Positions 1 to 8,410 of a stretch of DNA of 41,398 nt are shown piece by piece. Under the pieces are notes generated by a model. It was not told where the DNA came from. It worked only from the letters and a program-made list of their open reading frames with translations, and searched no databases. Source of the DNA: an uncultured Clostridia bacterium. Lineage in GTDB: Bacteria; Bacillota; Clostridia; UBA1381. Position numbers and translations under genes: made by a program. Location: positions 1 to 41,398 of the forward strand of contig CALXZP010000031.1 of assembly GCA_944393255.1 (NCBI GenBank), read 5' to 3'. Position 1 is the stretch's first letter, and each line of letters starts with the position of its first letter.

Positions 1-312
1 ATCTTCCTGTGCGCGCTCATAATCGTCAATGTCTTTTTTATATTGGACCGCCTCATTCGGAAAAGCCGAAAAATACAATGCTATCATATGCTTGCAAATT
101 ATTCTTTTGCCATTTGCATGCGGGCAGCTGCAATGGGACTGCCTGATATGCTCTGTATCAATATACACGTCATATACCGCGTTACCGCTTCCGGCAACTT
201 TGCTTCGAAACTTTGTATTGTCAATTTTCTCAAAATCCCTAACCGTCCCTCCGGCATAGTACTCATATCCGCGCCGCAAGGACGCACGGCCGGCATTATT
301 CATCAGCCCCAT
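1..312 (-). CDS. SWIM zinc-finger protein, N-terminal part (runs off window)
   Basis: The reading frame stays open from an ATG at 312 to the window edge, giving 104 residues of an incomplete protein. A GGAGG lies 8 bases upstream of the start. Residues 61-75 hold C-x-C-x9-C-x-H (C61, C63, C73, H75), the pattern of a SWIM zinc finger, which binds nucleic acid or partner proteins. In bacteria SWIM domains often sit at the N-terminus of SNF2-type helicases or in stand-alone proteins of unknown role. Which of these this is cannot be told, because the rest lies outside the window. The early residues (a GYEYYAGG-type stretch) match the usual lead-in to bacterial SWIM domains. The domain call is fairly sure; the function is open. 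Confidence 0.75.
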   Translation of the reverse strand, partial: MGLMNNAGRASLRRGYEYYAGGTVRDFEKIDNTKFRSKVAGSGNAVYDVYIDTEHIRQSHCSCPHANGKRIICKHMIALYFSAFPNEAVQYKKDIDDYERAQED

Positions 313-436
313 ATTCCATACCTCCGATTTTTATTTCCACTCGGCGTGTTCTTCGTTGTTCTTAACTATATTTATTTAATTTTCATGCAAATACACGCCG
401 TTTTTTACATCAATTATTCTGGTTTAATTATTTTCC

Positions 437-453
437 GTTGCCAAAATGTTGCC
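437..453. repeat. GTTGCC-N5-GTTGCC repeat, copy 1
   Basis: Seventeen bases made of two GTTGCC units separated by AAAAT. A copy with 15 of 17 matching bases lies at 2651-2667 in the same orientation, so the pair brackets the ATPase gene at 485-2377. Paired short repeats of this kind occur as recombinase arm sites, but no integrase gene is present here. Confidence 0.6.
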
Positions 454-484
454 GAAATTTATTTTAGCAGTTTTATATAATATT

Positions 485-2377
485 TTACAATTCCACAATC
501 TCTTTTATGATACGAAAAACACTTATAAAATTAGAAAAATCAAATTGATTGAAAGGTGCTTCATTATTCAATATTTTATTGGCAAAAGTCATCTTTGACA
601 AGGCAAAATTTTTATCCTCATCAGAAGTCAGTCCTGTAACTCTATCCTTAGAAGATCCTTCAATAATCGATATTTTATCAGAACCACATATATCCTTTTT
701 TCTACAGTATCTGTTTAGTGTTGCTGATATTCCTCGCTCATCAAATTCGTTTCCCATATATAATCGTCTTTCTATGCCGCAATCATCAGTATACACTGTC
801 TTGATTTCACTATCAGAATACAAGTGTTCAATACAAATATTCGGTGTGTGTTTTCTAGTCTCTGGTACCGGTAAAACAAATGAAAAGACATTATTTCCCC
901 AATCCTTGTATTTTTGACCAGCTGCTTCAAGTTTCTTATTAGCCTTTTCTTCATCTCTATCAGATATAAAAATAAACTTTCTGTTTTGCTGCATTTTAGC
1001 AAAATTTTCACACATAGAGCATAAATTAGACCATCCCATTTCTAACTTATATTTCGCGTTTTGAGAACTATTTAAAGGTTCATATTCAAAAAATTCAAAT
1101 TCAAGATTGTCAAAAATATCACTATATTCTTTTTTTGCTTTTAAATTAATATAGGCAGCTTTCATATGTTTCCAATCCGTACTTCCTTCAGTAATGACCA
1201 GCGCTTTTGTAGATTCCTGGTCAAAATATTTTCTATATTGTGTTAAATCAAATGCTTTCTCAACTATTTTTTCCTCATTCCAAGTATAAAATTTCCCCTC
1301 TTCTAAAGAAATTGTGTTTCCACTGCTGTCTTTTTTTAGTATAAAGACCTTATCATCAATCCTATTTCTATTATGTATTATAAATGGCGAATGTGTAACA
1401 AAAAAAATCTGAGATGTTTGTACGTTTTTATCATTATAAAATAATCTTTTATAATAATCTAGTATTTTTAATTGCCATGTTGGATGGAGACTTATTTCAG
1501 GCTCATCGATCAGCGCAATTGCGCCTTCACTGCTTTTTTTATCTTTCAATAAAAAACCACCACGAAAAATAATTTGTTTCTCGCCAGAACTTAATTTTTC
1601 CAACGGAATTCTTTTGCCATATTCTTCAAACATAACATTTTTCTTACCATTTTCCGTAACCACTCCAACATACTTCTTATTTTCAAAAATATACTCAAAT
1701 GCTGATTTAAATCTTTTCATTCTGATGTTAAGCATTCTTTCATCAACTTGAGCTTGCGTGTTACTAATACCCCATTGCATAAAATCTTCTGCATCCAGAG
1801 CCTGTATATCCACCAATAATTGACTAACTTCCGTAGCTAAATCATTTTGTGATCGTTTACTCTGAATAAAATCCTCATCAATATTTTTTGAAGTAACTGA
1901 ATTAATTGAGCGAGAATTAAAATTGATTTCAACATCAGAATATATTGCTCTTATTACTTTTTTAGCATTTGAATTTGAAAATACATTTCCTGTTATTTGA
2001 TGTTCCGAGTCATCTGATGAATGATAAATAATTTTTACTTGGTTCCAATTATCGATAATGGAAAAATTAAATTTGAAAATAAATTCCCTATTTTTTATAT
2101 CACTTCCAATATATCTCTTAATCTCATCATTTTGCTTTAATTGAGTTATTTCTTCTTCTGAAAACTGTACAACAAACTCTCTTTTTTCTGATGAAGCCGT
2201 TCTAACCAAATTCAATTGGCTAAACTCATATATAATATTTAATATTGTAGATTTTCCAGTTCCGTTTTCTCCAGCAATTATAATAGAATTAACAATTTCA
2301 CCAGAATCATTAGTAAAATCCAAAAATAAATTCCCTAAAATTTTATTATTTTGTATATTTATTGATTTTATCTTCAT
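485..2377 (-). CDS. OLD-like AAA/ABC ATPase with TOPRIM-like C-terminus (putative phage defence)
   Basis: A 630-residue protein. The N-terminal half is an ABC-type/AAA ATPase: Walker A GENGTGKST at residues 36-44, signature LSSGEKQ at 262-268, Walker B ending in D291-E292, and an H-loop TH at 328-329. The C-terminal part starts with VITEGSTDW (E397) and continues to ISDRDEE (D473, D475), the spacing and acids expected of a TOPRIM-like metal site. This ATPase-plus-TOPRIM layout is known from OLD nucleases and from the PARIS defence ATPase/TOPRIM pair; I infer a defence role. The start is supported by AAGGA six bases upstream. The gene is AT-rich compared with the core genes and is flanked by two GTTGCC repeats. 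Its exact class (OLD, DUF4435-type or another) cannot be settled from motifs alone. Confidence 0.8.
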   Translation of the reverse strand: MKIKSINIQNNKILGNLFLDFTNDSGEIVNSIIIAGENGTGKSTILNIIYEFSQLNLVRTASSEKREFVVQFSEEEITQLKQNDEIKRYIGSDIKNREFIFKFNFSIIDNWNQVKIIYHSSDDSEHQITGNVFSNSNAKKVIRAIYSDVEINFNSRSINSVTSKNIDEDFIQSKRSQNDLATEVSQLLVDIQALDAEDFMQWGISNTQAQVDERMLNIRMKRFKSAFEYIFENKKYVGVVTENGKKNVMFEEYGKRIPLEKLSSGEKQIIFRGGFLLKDKKSSEGAIALIDEPEISLHPTWQLKILDYYKRLFYNDKNVQTSQIFFVTHSPFIIHNRNRIDDKVFILKKDSSGNTISLEEGKFYTWNEEKIVEKAFDLTQYRKYFDQESTKALVITEGSTDWKHMKAAYINLKAKKEYSDIFDNLEFEFFEYEPLNSSQNAKYKLEMGWSNLCSMCENFAKMQQNRKFIFISDRDEEKANKKLEAAGQKYKDWGNNVFSFVLPVPETRKHTPNICIEHLYSDSEIKTVYTDDCGIERRLYMGNEFDERGISATLNRYCRKKDICGSDKISIIEGSSKDRVTGLTSDEDKNFALSKMTFANKILNNEAPFNQFDFSNFISVFRIIKEIVEL

Positions 2378-2538
2378 TTAATTTCCTTCTTTCTAATTAT
2401 TATTGAGCTATCCCTTTATTTCTTATAGTAATTGGCAACACAGTCAATAGTTTTTAGAAACAAATACCAACAATTCAAATACAGCAGGCAATCCTATAGA
2501 CTACCTGCCATATAAAATAATCTGTGTAAAATTTTCAA

Positions 2539-2550
2539 TTACTCCCACTC
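2539..2550 (-). other. guaA-3'-end-like attachment core
   Basis: On the minus strand this reads GAGTGGGAGTAA, which would encode E-W-E-stop, the usual C-terminus of GMP synthase (guaA). The 3' end of guaA is a known integration site for genomic islands in Firmicutes. No guaA gene is present, so this may be the copied core left at one end of an integrated element. The match is short, so confidence is limited. Confidence 0.35.
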
Positions 2551-2650
2551 GCTAAGGATTTTCTTATCTCAAACAAATTAGTTAATAATCCGTTGCATAT
2601 AGTATTTCTATTTTTTGTATTATACTGATTTTTAGGTTATTCACTATTTT

Positions 2651-2667
2651 GTTGCCATATTGTTGCC
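2651..2667. repeat. GTTGCC-N5-GTTGCC repeat, copy 2
   Basis: Same layout as the copy at 437-453, with ATATT as the middle five bases. It lies in the 358-base gap between the two large minus-strand genes, about 100 bases from the guaA-like core. The rest of that gap holds no gene I can support. A further GTTGCC on the minus strand falls in the probable promoter of the ATPase gene near 2434. Confidence 0.6.
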
Positions 2668-2735
2668 ACTTACAGTTTTTAATATGAACAATTTAAGGAT
2701 ACAGGAATATTCATTCTTGTTCATAAGCATATTAT

Positions 2736-5483
2736 TTAATTATTAGCAAATTTCCGTATAGCATAATTAGCATCATTTTTTAGAATGTCAATAATACGAC
2801 ATGCAATAGACGCATCCTCAATTTCATTATTTCGGCATTTATGCAACAAATGGTTTCTAACATAATGCGATGGGTCAATAGCTCCTTCGTAAAGTTTACG
2901 TTCTATTCTATCTTTATACTTCGTGTTAAGCATTTTAATCAAACAATTACATGCCATTCTTCTTACTGGCCAATAATCATCATCAAAACATTGAAATACA
3001 ATAGAAAGAATCATAGCGTCAATCTTCACAGGTTCATTTGCGTAACGACTCAAGTACTGTTCGACACATTCAGCAAGAGCAACCTTGGTAGAACGATCTT
3101 TTTTTGTAAACTCAAAGCACCATTCTAACATTTCATCTTTATCTGCTATGCCAGTAACAATTCTCAATATAAGAATTCTACAAGCCAAAACGCTCTTAGA
3201 ACTACCCATAACAGAATACGTTGCCGATACGTCAATGTTTGCAATTGCTTCGACCAATTGAGTAGACATATCAATATCTCCGGAATTGGGATACACCAAA
3301 ACATCACAGAGACAGTCAATACAGTCTTCTTTTACATCTGCTGGAGCTTGGCTAGTTAACACGTCAATACAAAGCGGCAAAAATTTGTCATTGATGGCCT
3401 CTGACATTTTAGAATTATAATTATTACGAACTATATCCTTAATAGTAGCGTACGGTCTCTCGAAAAATCCCATATATGTTCCAGGATTTTTATTGGCCTC
3501 AAACTGTTGCCTTGCTGTTTCAATTTGGTCAATAATAACTTGATTCCAATCACCACAACCAATATTTATATCGTAAAAAAGTTTTTGCGCCCCAAACAAA
3601 CCATTATCTGGAACCAAGGCAAGGACTTCAAAAATTTCCTTATTTTGATTGACTAACGATGCAATAAACTGTGGGTTACCTCCATTACTAACTATAAAAT
3701 TCAGCCTATCTTTAAGTGCATTGCAAAACTCTATCTGAGTAGTTTGAGGAACATTTTCAAGATTTAGGATTAATAATATATTAGCTAATTTCCCACCCAA
3801 GTGAAAATGTTGCTCACGTATAATTTCTGTCAACATTTCAACGACTATAGTTGTATCTAGGCGATTTATATTTTGGTGTATACACTCGAAGAAGTCTTCA
3901 GATATCCCCCAGTAAACAGAACTCGTAGCACATTGCAAATATGTTTCTGCCTCAGCGAAACATTCATCTGTCATGTACAATCCAAGTTTAGTCAATACCG
4001 CTCGCTTCATACTATCCCTTGAAGAACAAGACACTTTATTACTTAGGCTCCAAAGTTCATCTGCACCTGTGGCAACAGAAAGGTATACATCATCCCACTT
4101 ATAATCAAGTATTTTCTTAAATGTTTTTGCATTTCCGTGCAAAGTCAAAACTCTTATGGCTTCAAACAAAAGGGGGTCCTTACCAGTAAGTTCATCATAT
4201 GTATACAGCACCTTAAATAATATCTCTCTAGCAATAAGCATGTGAGAATATGAACCATATAATAACGCTGTAAAGAAATAGTTTTCTACATCGTTAATGA
4301 TACTTCCGATATTAGTTCCGAAGAAAATTGTTCCTGGCTTAGCCATTTTGAACTTTTCAGTCTCTTTTGCAAGCCCATTATATATATTGCCAAGGTAACG
4401 ATCAAGAACAGGTAAATATACAATTGTGTTTAGTTTATTTAGTTCTTTCTGTCCATCTCCTTCTGCAAACATTTTCCCTTCTTTAGCAAACACTTCGTTC
4501 TCAATATTGCGACAATCTATCAGAATATTAGCTATAATCCATGGTGGCATATTAGATGACCGTGCCAAAGAAAGTGCTTGACTTTCTGCACTTAATGCTC
4601 CATCGATATCTCCGGCAATTTCATGACGAATAGCATCCCAGCGTCTAACCAACCAATCAGTATTGGTATAAAGAGATGAAACGCTTTCAATCAACTTTAG
4701 CGCATCTTTATCCGTAATAGCACACTCTCCTGTAATAAGCCAATTGAGTGCTGCTATACCCAAATCATGTAAGACGGATTGTTCAGACACATCTTGACCC
4801 TTTACTTGAGGAAGTTTCAACAAGTCGAAAATATGGTTATAGCTACTACTGAACAATCCAATATCAGTTTTTGTTGGAATGCTATGTTTAGTTTGCTGTG
4901 CTTCATTAGGCAAAGATAGAGTATCCATATCAGAAGTTTTCTCTGAATCATGTAAAGTACTATCCTGGAAATAACAAATCACACTTTCAATAACATTTTT
5001 ACGAACAGCTTTTTCAATACCATCAAAGCTCGCTATTGAGCGATATGTACAATAATCTGTTATTTGTATATTCTTTTTTAGTTCGACTGCACTTAATTCT
5101 GGTATTGAACCATCATCTAAAAAGTATATCAGTAGTGGCTTTTTGTGTTTTGTTGCTAATGCATATTCTGTTGCCGTTCCCTTTCTAACTTCTCCCTTTA
5201 CCAGTAATACAACAATATCTGCACGCAGTAATTGTCTTTGATAACGTTGCTCAGATTTCATAGGAGAAGCATCATCTTCAATGATAAATGGGTTGAGATA
5301 AGAGCATTCCTTCAGGTAGTCTTTAATTCTACGCCTTACCGTTCCCCATGCGAAGCCACCTTCATTGCTTTGTGCCGAGCTAATAAATACACGCAAACGT
5401 TCGTCAGGTATTTCTATTGAATTGGTCGACGAATTATATTTTTTATGTGAATTAAATATCTCTAATAATTTCGATATGCTCAT
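2736..5483 (-). CDS. DUF4062/TIR-like N-terminal domain with helical/HEAT-like repeats (putative defence effector)
   Basis: A 915-residue protein. Residues 29-125 begin with RLRVFISSAQSN and continue to ADIVVLLVKGE and GTATEYALATKHKKPLLIYF, the pattern of DUF4062/TIR-related domains. E106 sits where such domains carry their conserved glutamate before an A-x-x-x-x-K-P-L-L strand. From about residue 200 the protein is mostly helical, and the last ~170 residues look like HEAT repeats (WPVRRMACNCLIKML and similar). Small nucleotide-hydrolase-like domain plus long repeat sensor is a common layout of antiviral effectors. The neighbouring OLD-like ATPase in the same orientation fits a defence island. 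The gap of 358 bases argues against one tight operon. AAAGGA lies about 9 bases before the start. NAD-cleaving activity is inference only. Confidence 0.7.
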   Translation of the reverse strand: MSISKLLEIFNSHKKYNSSTNSIEIPDERLRVFISSAQSNEGGFAWGTVRRRIKDYLKECSYLNPFIIEDDASPMKSEQRYQRQLLRADIVVLLVKGEVRKGTATEYALATKHKKPLLIYFLDDGSIPELSAVELKKNIQITDYCTYRSIASFDGIEKAVRKNVIESVICYFQDSTLHDSEKTSDMDTLSLPNEAQQTKHSIPTKTDIGLFSSSYNHIFDLLKLPQVKGQDVSEQSVLHDLGIAALNWLITGECAITDKDALKLIESVSSLYTNTDWLVRRWDAIRHEIAGDIDGALSAESQALSLARSSNMPPWIIANILIDCRNIENEVFAKEGKMFAEGDGQKELNKLNTIVYLPVLDRYLGNIYNGLAKETEKFKMAKPGTIFFGTNIGSIINDVENYFFTALLYGSYSHMLIAREILFKVLYTYDELTGKDPLLFEAIRVLTLHGNAKTFKKILDYKWDDVYLSVATGADELWSLSNKVSCSSRDSMKRAVLTKLGLYMTDECFAEAETYLQCATSSVYWGISEDFFECIHQNINRLDTTIVVEMLTEIIREQHFHLGGKLANILLILNLENVPQTTQIEFCNALKDRLNFIVSNGGNPQFIASLVNQNKEIFEVLALVPDNGLFGAQKLFYDINIGCGDWNQVIIDQIETARQQFEANKNPGTYMGFFERPYATIKDIVRNNYNSKMSEAINDKFLPLCIDVLTSQAPADVKEDCIDCLCDVLVYPNSGDIDMSTQLVEAIANIDVSATYSVMGSSKSVLACRILILRIVTGIADKDEMLEWCFEFTKKDRSTKVALAECVEQYLSRYANEPVKIDAMILSIVFQCFDDDYWPVRRMACNCLIKMLNTKYKDRIERKLYEGAIDPSHYVRNHLLHKCRNNEIEDASIACRIIDILKNDANYAIRKFANN

Positions 5484-5621
5484 AGTGAAAATCCTTTCTA
5501 TTACAAAACCTCAAACAAAAAACTTTAGGATTAACTTGTTACAAAAATCTCTTTGCTCCAAAGATTGACAATATTTTTTTTGCCAGATGTACCACTTCTT
5601 TCAAAAATAACAATTGGTCAA

Positions 5622-6225
5622 TTATGTAGAACTGTTATTCTTTTTACATTGTTTTAATATCCCTGTTAATACTCTATAATCATCCACCGACCGTATTGAT
5701 GCTTCAAGCAACTCAGTTTTATCTACATTACCCCAATTAAGGTCATATCTCATGCGCTTTGCCATAAGGCGAATAAATTCACGAATAGAGCACCCATTAC
5801 CTTCTCTGAAAGAGTGGATGATATTAAGTTCCGTCATAACATATGCCAAGTTGTCAAAAATCTTCTCTTCATTTGTTTCTTTGAGCATATTCTTTTCTTT
5901 AATTTTTGCAAACACCCTATCAAGCTCTCTGTCAATCAAATTAGGCGGGTAGAACATTGTATCAGATTTACTGATTTTTATTTTTTCCTGCAAATGGATA
6001 AATGTCTTCAAAAATAAACTTGTGAATATTCATAAGAGGAGTTTTTGTAAAATTACCCTTAATAGAATTTTTCAAAAGTTCCATTTGTTTAATTAAAGTA
6101 ATTTCTTCTTTGGCTGTTTTAAGCAGCTTGTTATCTTTTATATTTAATTTGTTTTTCAATACATTACTAACCGGATAGCAGTATATTGATTGTGTAGTTG
6201 TATAAACCTCATATTTAGAAAACAT
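5622..6225 (-). pseudogene. Fic-family toxin, frameshifted and with altered active-site loop
   Basis: Two overlapping frames together make one Fic protein. The first (from 6225) starts two bases after the antitoxin stop and reaches FIFEDIYPFAGK before a stop. The second frame continues with KISKSDTMFYPP and the Fic loop HSFREGNGCSIR (consensus H-x-F-x-[DE]-G-N-G-R-x-x-R). The shift falls in an A-rich run near 5968-5995, where several residues also seem to be missing compared with normal Fic proteins. The arginine of GNGR is cysteine here (TGC, one C-to-T change from CGC). Fic enzymes transfer AMP or other nucleotide parts onto target proteins; this copy is probably dead on two counts. An assembly error could explain the shift but not the Cys. 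Confidence 0.85.
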
Positions 6226-6227
6226 AG

Positions 6228-6599
6228 TTACACTCTCTGCATATATTCTCTCTTAAGTTCTTCGATAACATCGGTATAACTTACCTTGCCACTTTCAATT
6301 CGCTTTACGTTCTTTATGCCGCTTTCACTTATTTCCATATTTTCAACCACAAAAGTACCTTTAAGGTTTTTTAAATTACTTTCAAAATTATTAGATTTCA
6401 TATCGGACTTATTTCTCCAATCTGTATATGTGACTGACTTAACTCTTGCGTCAGCCGGTTTCTCTTCATCTTTGGGAAGAAGCCAAGCACCTGCAATATT
6501 CTTTGCACCTTCAATTCTTCCCGCATTACACAAAACAGCAATCCTTCTAACAGAAATCCCCCACATCAAACTTGCTTCTTTTATGGTTAGTATATCCAT
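6228..6599 (-). CDS. Fic antitoxin with helix-turn-helix N-terminus and inhibitory helix
   Basis: A 123-residue protein directly upstream of the Fic gene. Residues 1-45 (MDILTIKEASLMWGISVRRI and on) form an excisionase/MerR-like DNA-binding domain that begins with a tool for reading target DNA. Residues 82-87 are TFVVEN, which fits the inhibitory motif [ST]-x-x-x-E-[GN] that blocks the ATP site of class I Fic toxins. The tail, IESGKVSYTDVIEELKREY, resembles VbhA-type antitoxins. The combination suggests an antitoxin that also represses its own operon. GAGGTG lies just upstream of the ATG, and a consensus promoter lies at 6621-6649. The gene looks intact although its toxin is broken. Confidence 0.75.
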   Translation of the reverse strand: MDILTIKEASLMWGISVRRIAVLCNAGRIEGAKNIAGAWLLPKDEEKPADARVKSVTYTDWRNKSDMKSNNFESNLKNLKGTFVVENMEISESGIKNVKRIESGKVSYTDVIEELKREYMQRV

Positions 6600-6620
6600 A
6601 TTAACACCTCATTTATCTGT

Positions 6621-6649
6621 ATTATATACTACAAATAGAATATTGTCAA
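6621..6649 (-). promoter_or_regulatory. Sigma-A promoter of the Fic antitoxin-toxin operon
   Basis: On the minus strand TTGACA (6644-6649) and TATAAT (6621-6626) are separated by exactly 17 bases, a perfect consensus match. The ATG is about 20 bases downstream. The insertion sequence ends only 17 bases upstream of the -35 box. Confidence 0.85.
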
Positions 6650-6786
6650 TATTTAAAAACCATCGTGTTAGTGTCAAGTGAAAATTGGCACTAATTTTCT
6701 CGTTTTTGACATTATGTTTTTGTACACTGTTTTTAGTTTTTTGTACACTAATTAAACCTATCTGAAATAGATTAATAACTTTGCTT

Positions 6787-8214
6787 TTATCTTCCTTTTA
6801 GCCAATTAATAAGGCTTTTTCTCGATTGTGTCAATGCTGCATTCGCATACGGCATTGCACATAGCCTGCCCTCATATCCTTTCCCGACTGTTTGGGGTAT
6901 TTTTCCTGCGCTTAAAACACTTTTGATTTCTTCTGTCATACGTTCCGGCATCTCAAATGTTGATATTGTTTCAAGCGTTGTTTTTAATGTCTTACTGACT
7001 TTTAAACATATGATCTTACATAATTTTAAACTCCCTTCCGGACTCCATGCTGCACTTCTGTGTTTCATTCGCTTTGATACCGTTAAATATACATTGTGTT
7101 CACAGCTGCCCATCCCTCTATACATAAGTCCGTCGTTTAGATCCGGTAGTTTCAGTCCTCTTTTTTGGTATGGTATCAATCCTTGTTTGTTGTTTTTTAG
7201 ATAACTATACAGCTTTGATATCTTTTCTATTTGCTTATCATCATCTACGCTATTTAATACTGCCTCTATATATTCTAATGTTTCTTCTTTCTTACTGTCA
7301 TTCAATAACGAAAATACTGCTGTTTCAAAACCTTTACCCATTCGACATTCTTTTATTGCTTTCTTTAAATGAAATTGATCAAGCTGAGCCTCTACACTAT
7401 CATTATAGGCATATAGTGTTTTTATCCAGCTCCCTCCATCAGAATTGAACACTCGCATTTCTATTTCATCTGTATTGTACTTTTTTGCTATCATCGCTTC
7501 TTTTCGTTTTGTAAATTCTTTTGATGTTTCCATTCCGCAAACAACCGTTTTTTCTGCAAGCTCATATCTGTCTTTACCGGTTTGCTGCCATCCCTCATGA
7601 AATATGGCAAGCTTGATTTCTCGCTTTTTTTCTTTACCCTTAAAATATCGTTTTTGCATATTTACAAATACGCCATCCGCTTCTTCAAAAAGAACTTTTG
7701 TTCCTCTCTCTCCGTAAAGCTTTGTTTTTTTGTTTAGCTCAATATACCCATTTTCCTGCTCCTCTATCTTTGTTCCAAGTTTTTGTACTACATTCCATAC
7801 TCCTTGTCTGCTTATACTTTGACCCGTTAGATCTGTTATATTTTTTGCTGTTGATGCATAGGAAGTATCGCAAATACCTTCTGCTATTTTCTCTACGAGA
7901 TTGGATGAGATAAATCCTATATTATCAAATCCCATGTATTCATCAAGCAAATATACAAATTTTCTTTCCGGATTGTCATCAAGAACCTCATATACTGCTC
8001 TTGAATACTCGACCTCGCCCATTAAAGTTTTAATACATGTTTTTCTATGTCCTTTATGACGTAATTTTGACTTATATCTTGTTCGCATCAAATGCCTGTC
8101 AAGCTCTTGCAGGAACTCTTTTGTCATATCACAAGCATATTTGCAAGCAAATTTAAAAATTTTTTTCTCTAAACTCTTGAAATTCATCTCATTTTCGTGT
8201 AAAATATTATTCAT
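6787..8214 (-). CDS. ISLre2-family transposase
   Basis: A 475-residue protein, the normal length for this family. It opens with an N-terminal helical region and a basic segment YKSKLRHKGHRKTCIKTLMG followed by EVEYSRAVYE, typical of ISLre2 (UPF0236) transposases. The central part carries acidic positions expected of a DDE-type catalytic core, for example FEEADGVFVNMQ near residue 176, FNSDGGSWI and LDQFHLKKAI. The C-terminal third contains C-E-H-N-V-Y and the ending SRKSLINWLKGR seen in related copies. No frameshift or stop interrupts it, so it may be active. It lies alone between the inverted repeats. Confidence 0.9.
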   Translation of the reverse strand: MNNILHENEMNFKSLEKKIFKFACKYACDMTKEFLQELDRHLMRTRYKSKLRHKGHRKTCIKTLMGEVEYSRAVYEVLDDNPERKFVYLLDEYMGFDNIGFISSNLVEKIAEGICDTSYASTAKNITDLTGQSISRQGVWNVVQKLGTKIEEQENGYIELNKKTKLYGERGTKVLFEEADGVFVNMQKRYFKGKEKKREIKLAIFHEGWQQTGKDRYELAEKTVVCGMETSKEFTKRKEAMIAKKYNTDEIEMRVFNSDGGSWIKTLYAYNDSVEAQLDQFHLKKAIKECRMGKGFETAVFSLLNDSKKEETLEYIEAVLNSVDDDKQIEKISKLYSYLKNNKQGLIPYQKRGLKLPDLNDGLMYRGMGSCEHNVYLTVSKRMKHRSAAWSPEGSLKLCKIICLKVSKTLKTTLETISTFEMPERMTEEIKSVLSAGKIPQTVGKGYEGRLCAMPYANAALTQSRKSLINWLKGR

Positions 8215-8272
8215 CGTACAACTCCTATCTATGTTTTCCGCTTAATTAACATAATATCAGATTTTGTACGAT

Positions 8273-8300
8273 AAGGGAAGTGGTTTTTGCCATTTCCCTT
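8273..8300. other. Hairpin inside the right end of the insertion sequence
   Basis: AAGGGAAGTGG and CCATTTCCCTT can pair over 11 positions with one G-T pair and a 6-base loop. It lies between the transposase start and the terminal repeat. It may protect the element from outside transcription or shape the transposase site. Confidence 0.55.
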
Positions 8301-8348
8301 TATTTTTTTGCCAATGATTATTTGACACTAACCTTTACTTTTTGCAAA

Positions 8349-8377
8349 TTGACAAAGCCGGAGCTGTATGGTATAAT
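8349..8377 (+). promoter_or_regulatory. Sigma-A promoter of the surface-protein gene
   Basis: TTGACA (8349-8354), 17 bases, TATAAT (8372-8377). Perfect boxes and spacing, 17 bases outside the end of the insertion sequence, and 34 bases before the chosen start codon. Confidence 0.85.
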
Positions 8378-8410
8378 TATAGCAAATCATAATTCTTCAG
8401 GGTGATATAT

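Larger units (their letters stand above)
6667..8332 (-). mobile_element. ISLre2-family insertion sequence, apparently complete
   Basis: The element is bounded by imperfect 24-base inverted repeats at 6667-6690 and 8309-8332. Each has the outer part GTTAGTGTCAA, a variable 7-base middle, then TTGGCA. It contains a single full-length transposase gene. I could not find a clear target-site duplication next to the ends. Inside the left end, the motif TTTTTGTACACT occurs twice (about 6717-6750), possibly as transposase binding sites. The right end holds a strong hairpin at 8273-8300. The element separates the AT-rich accessory genes from the core block. Confidence 0.85.
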
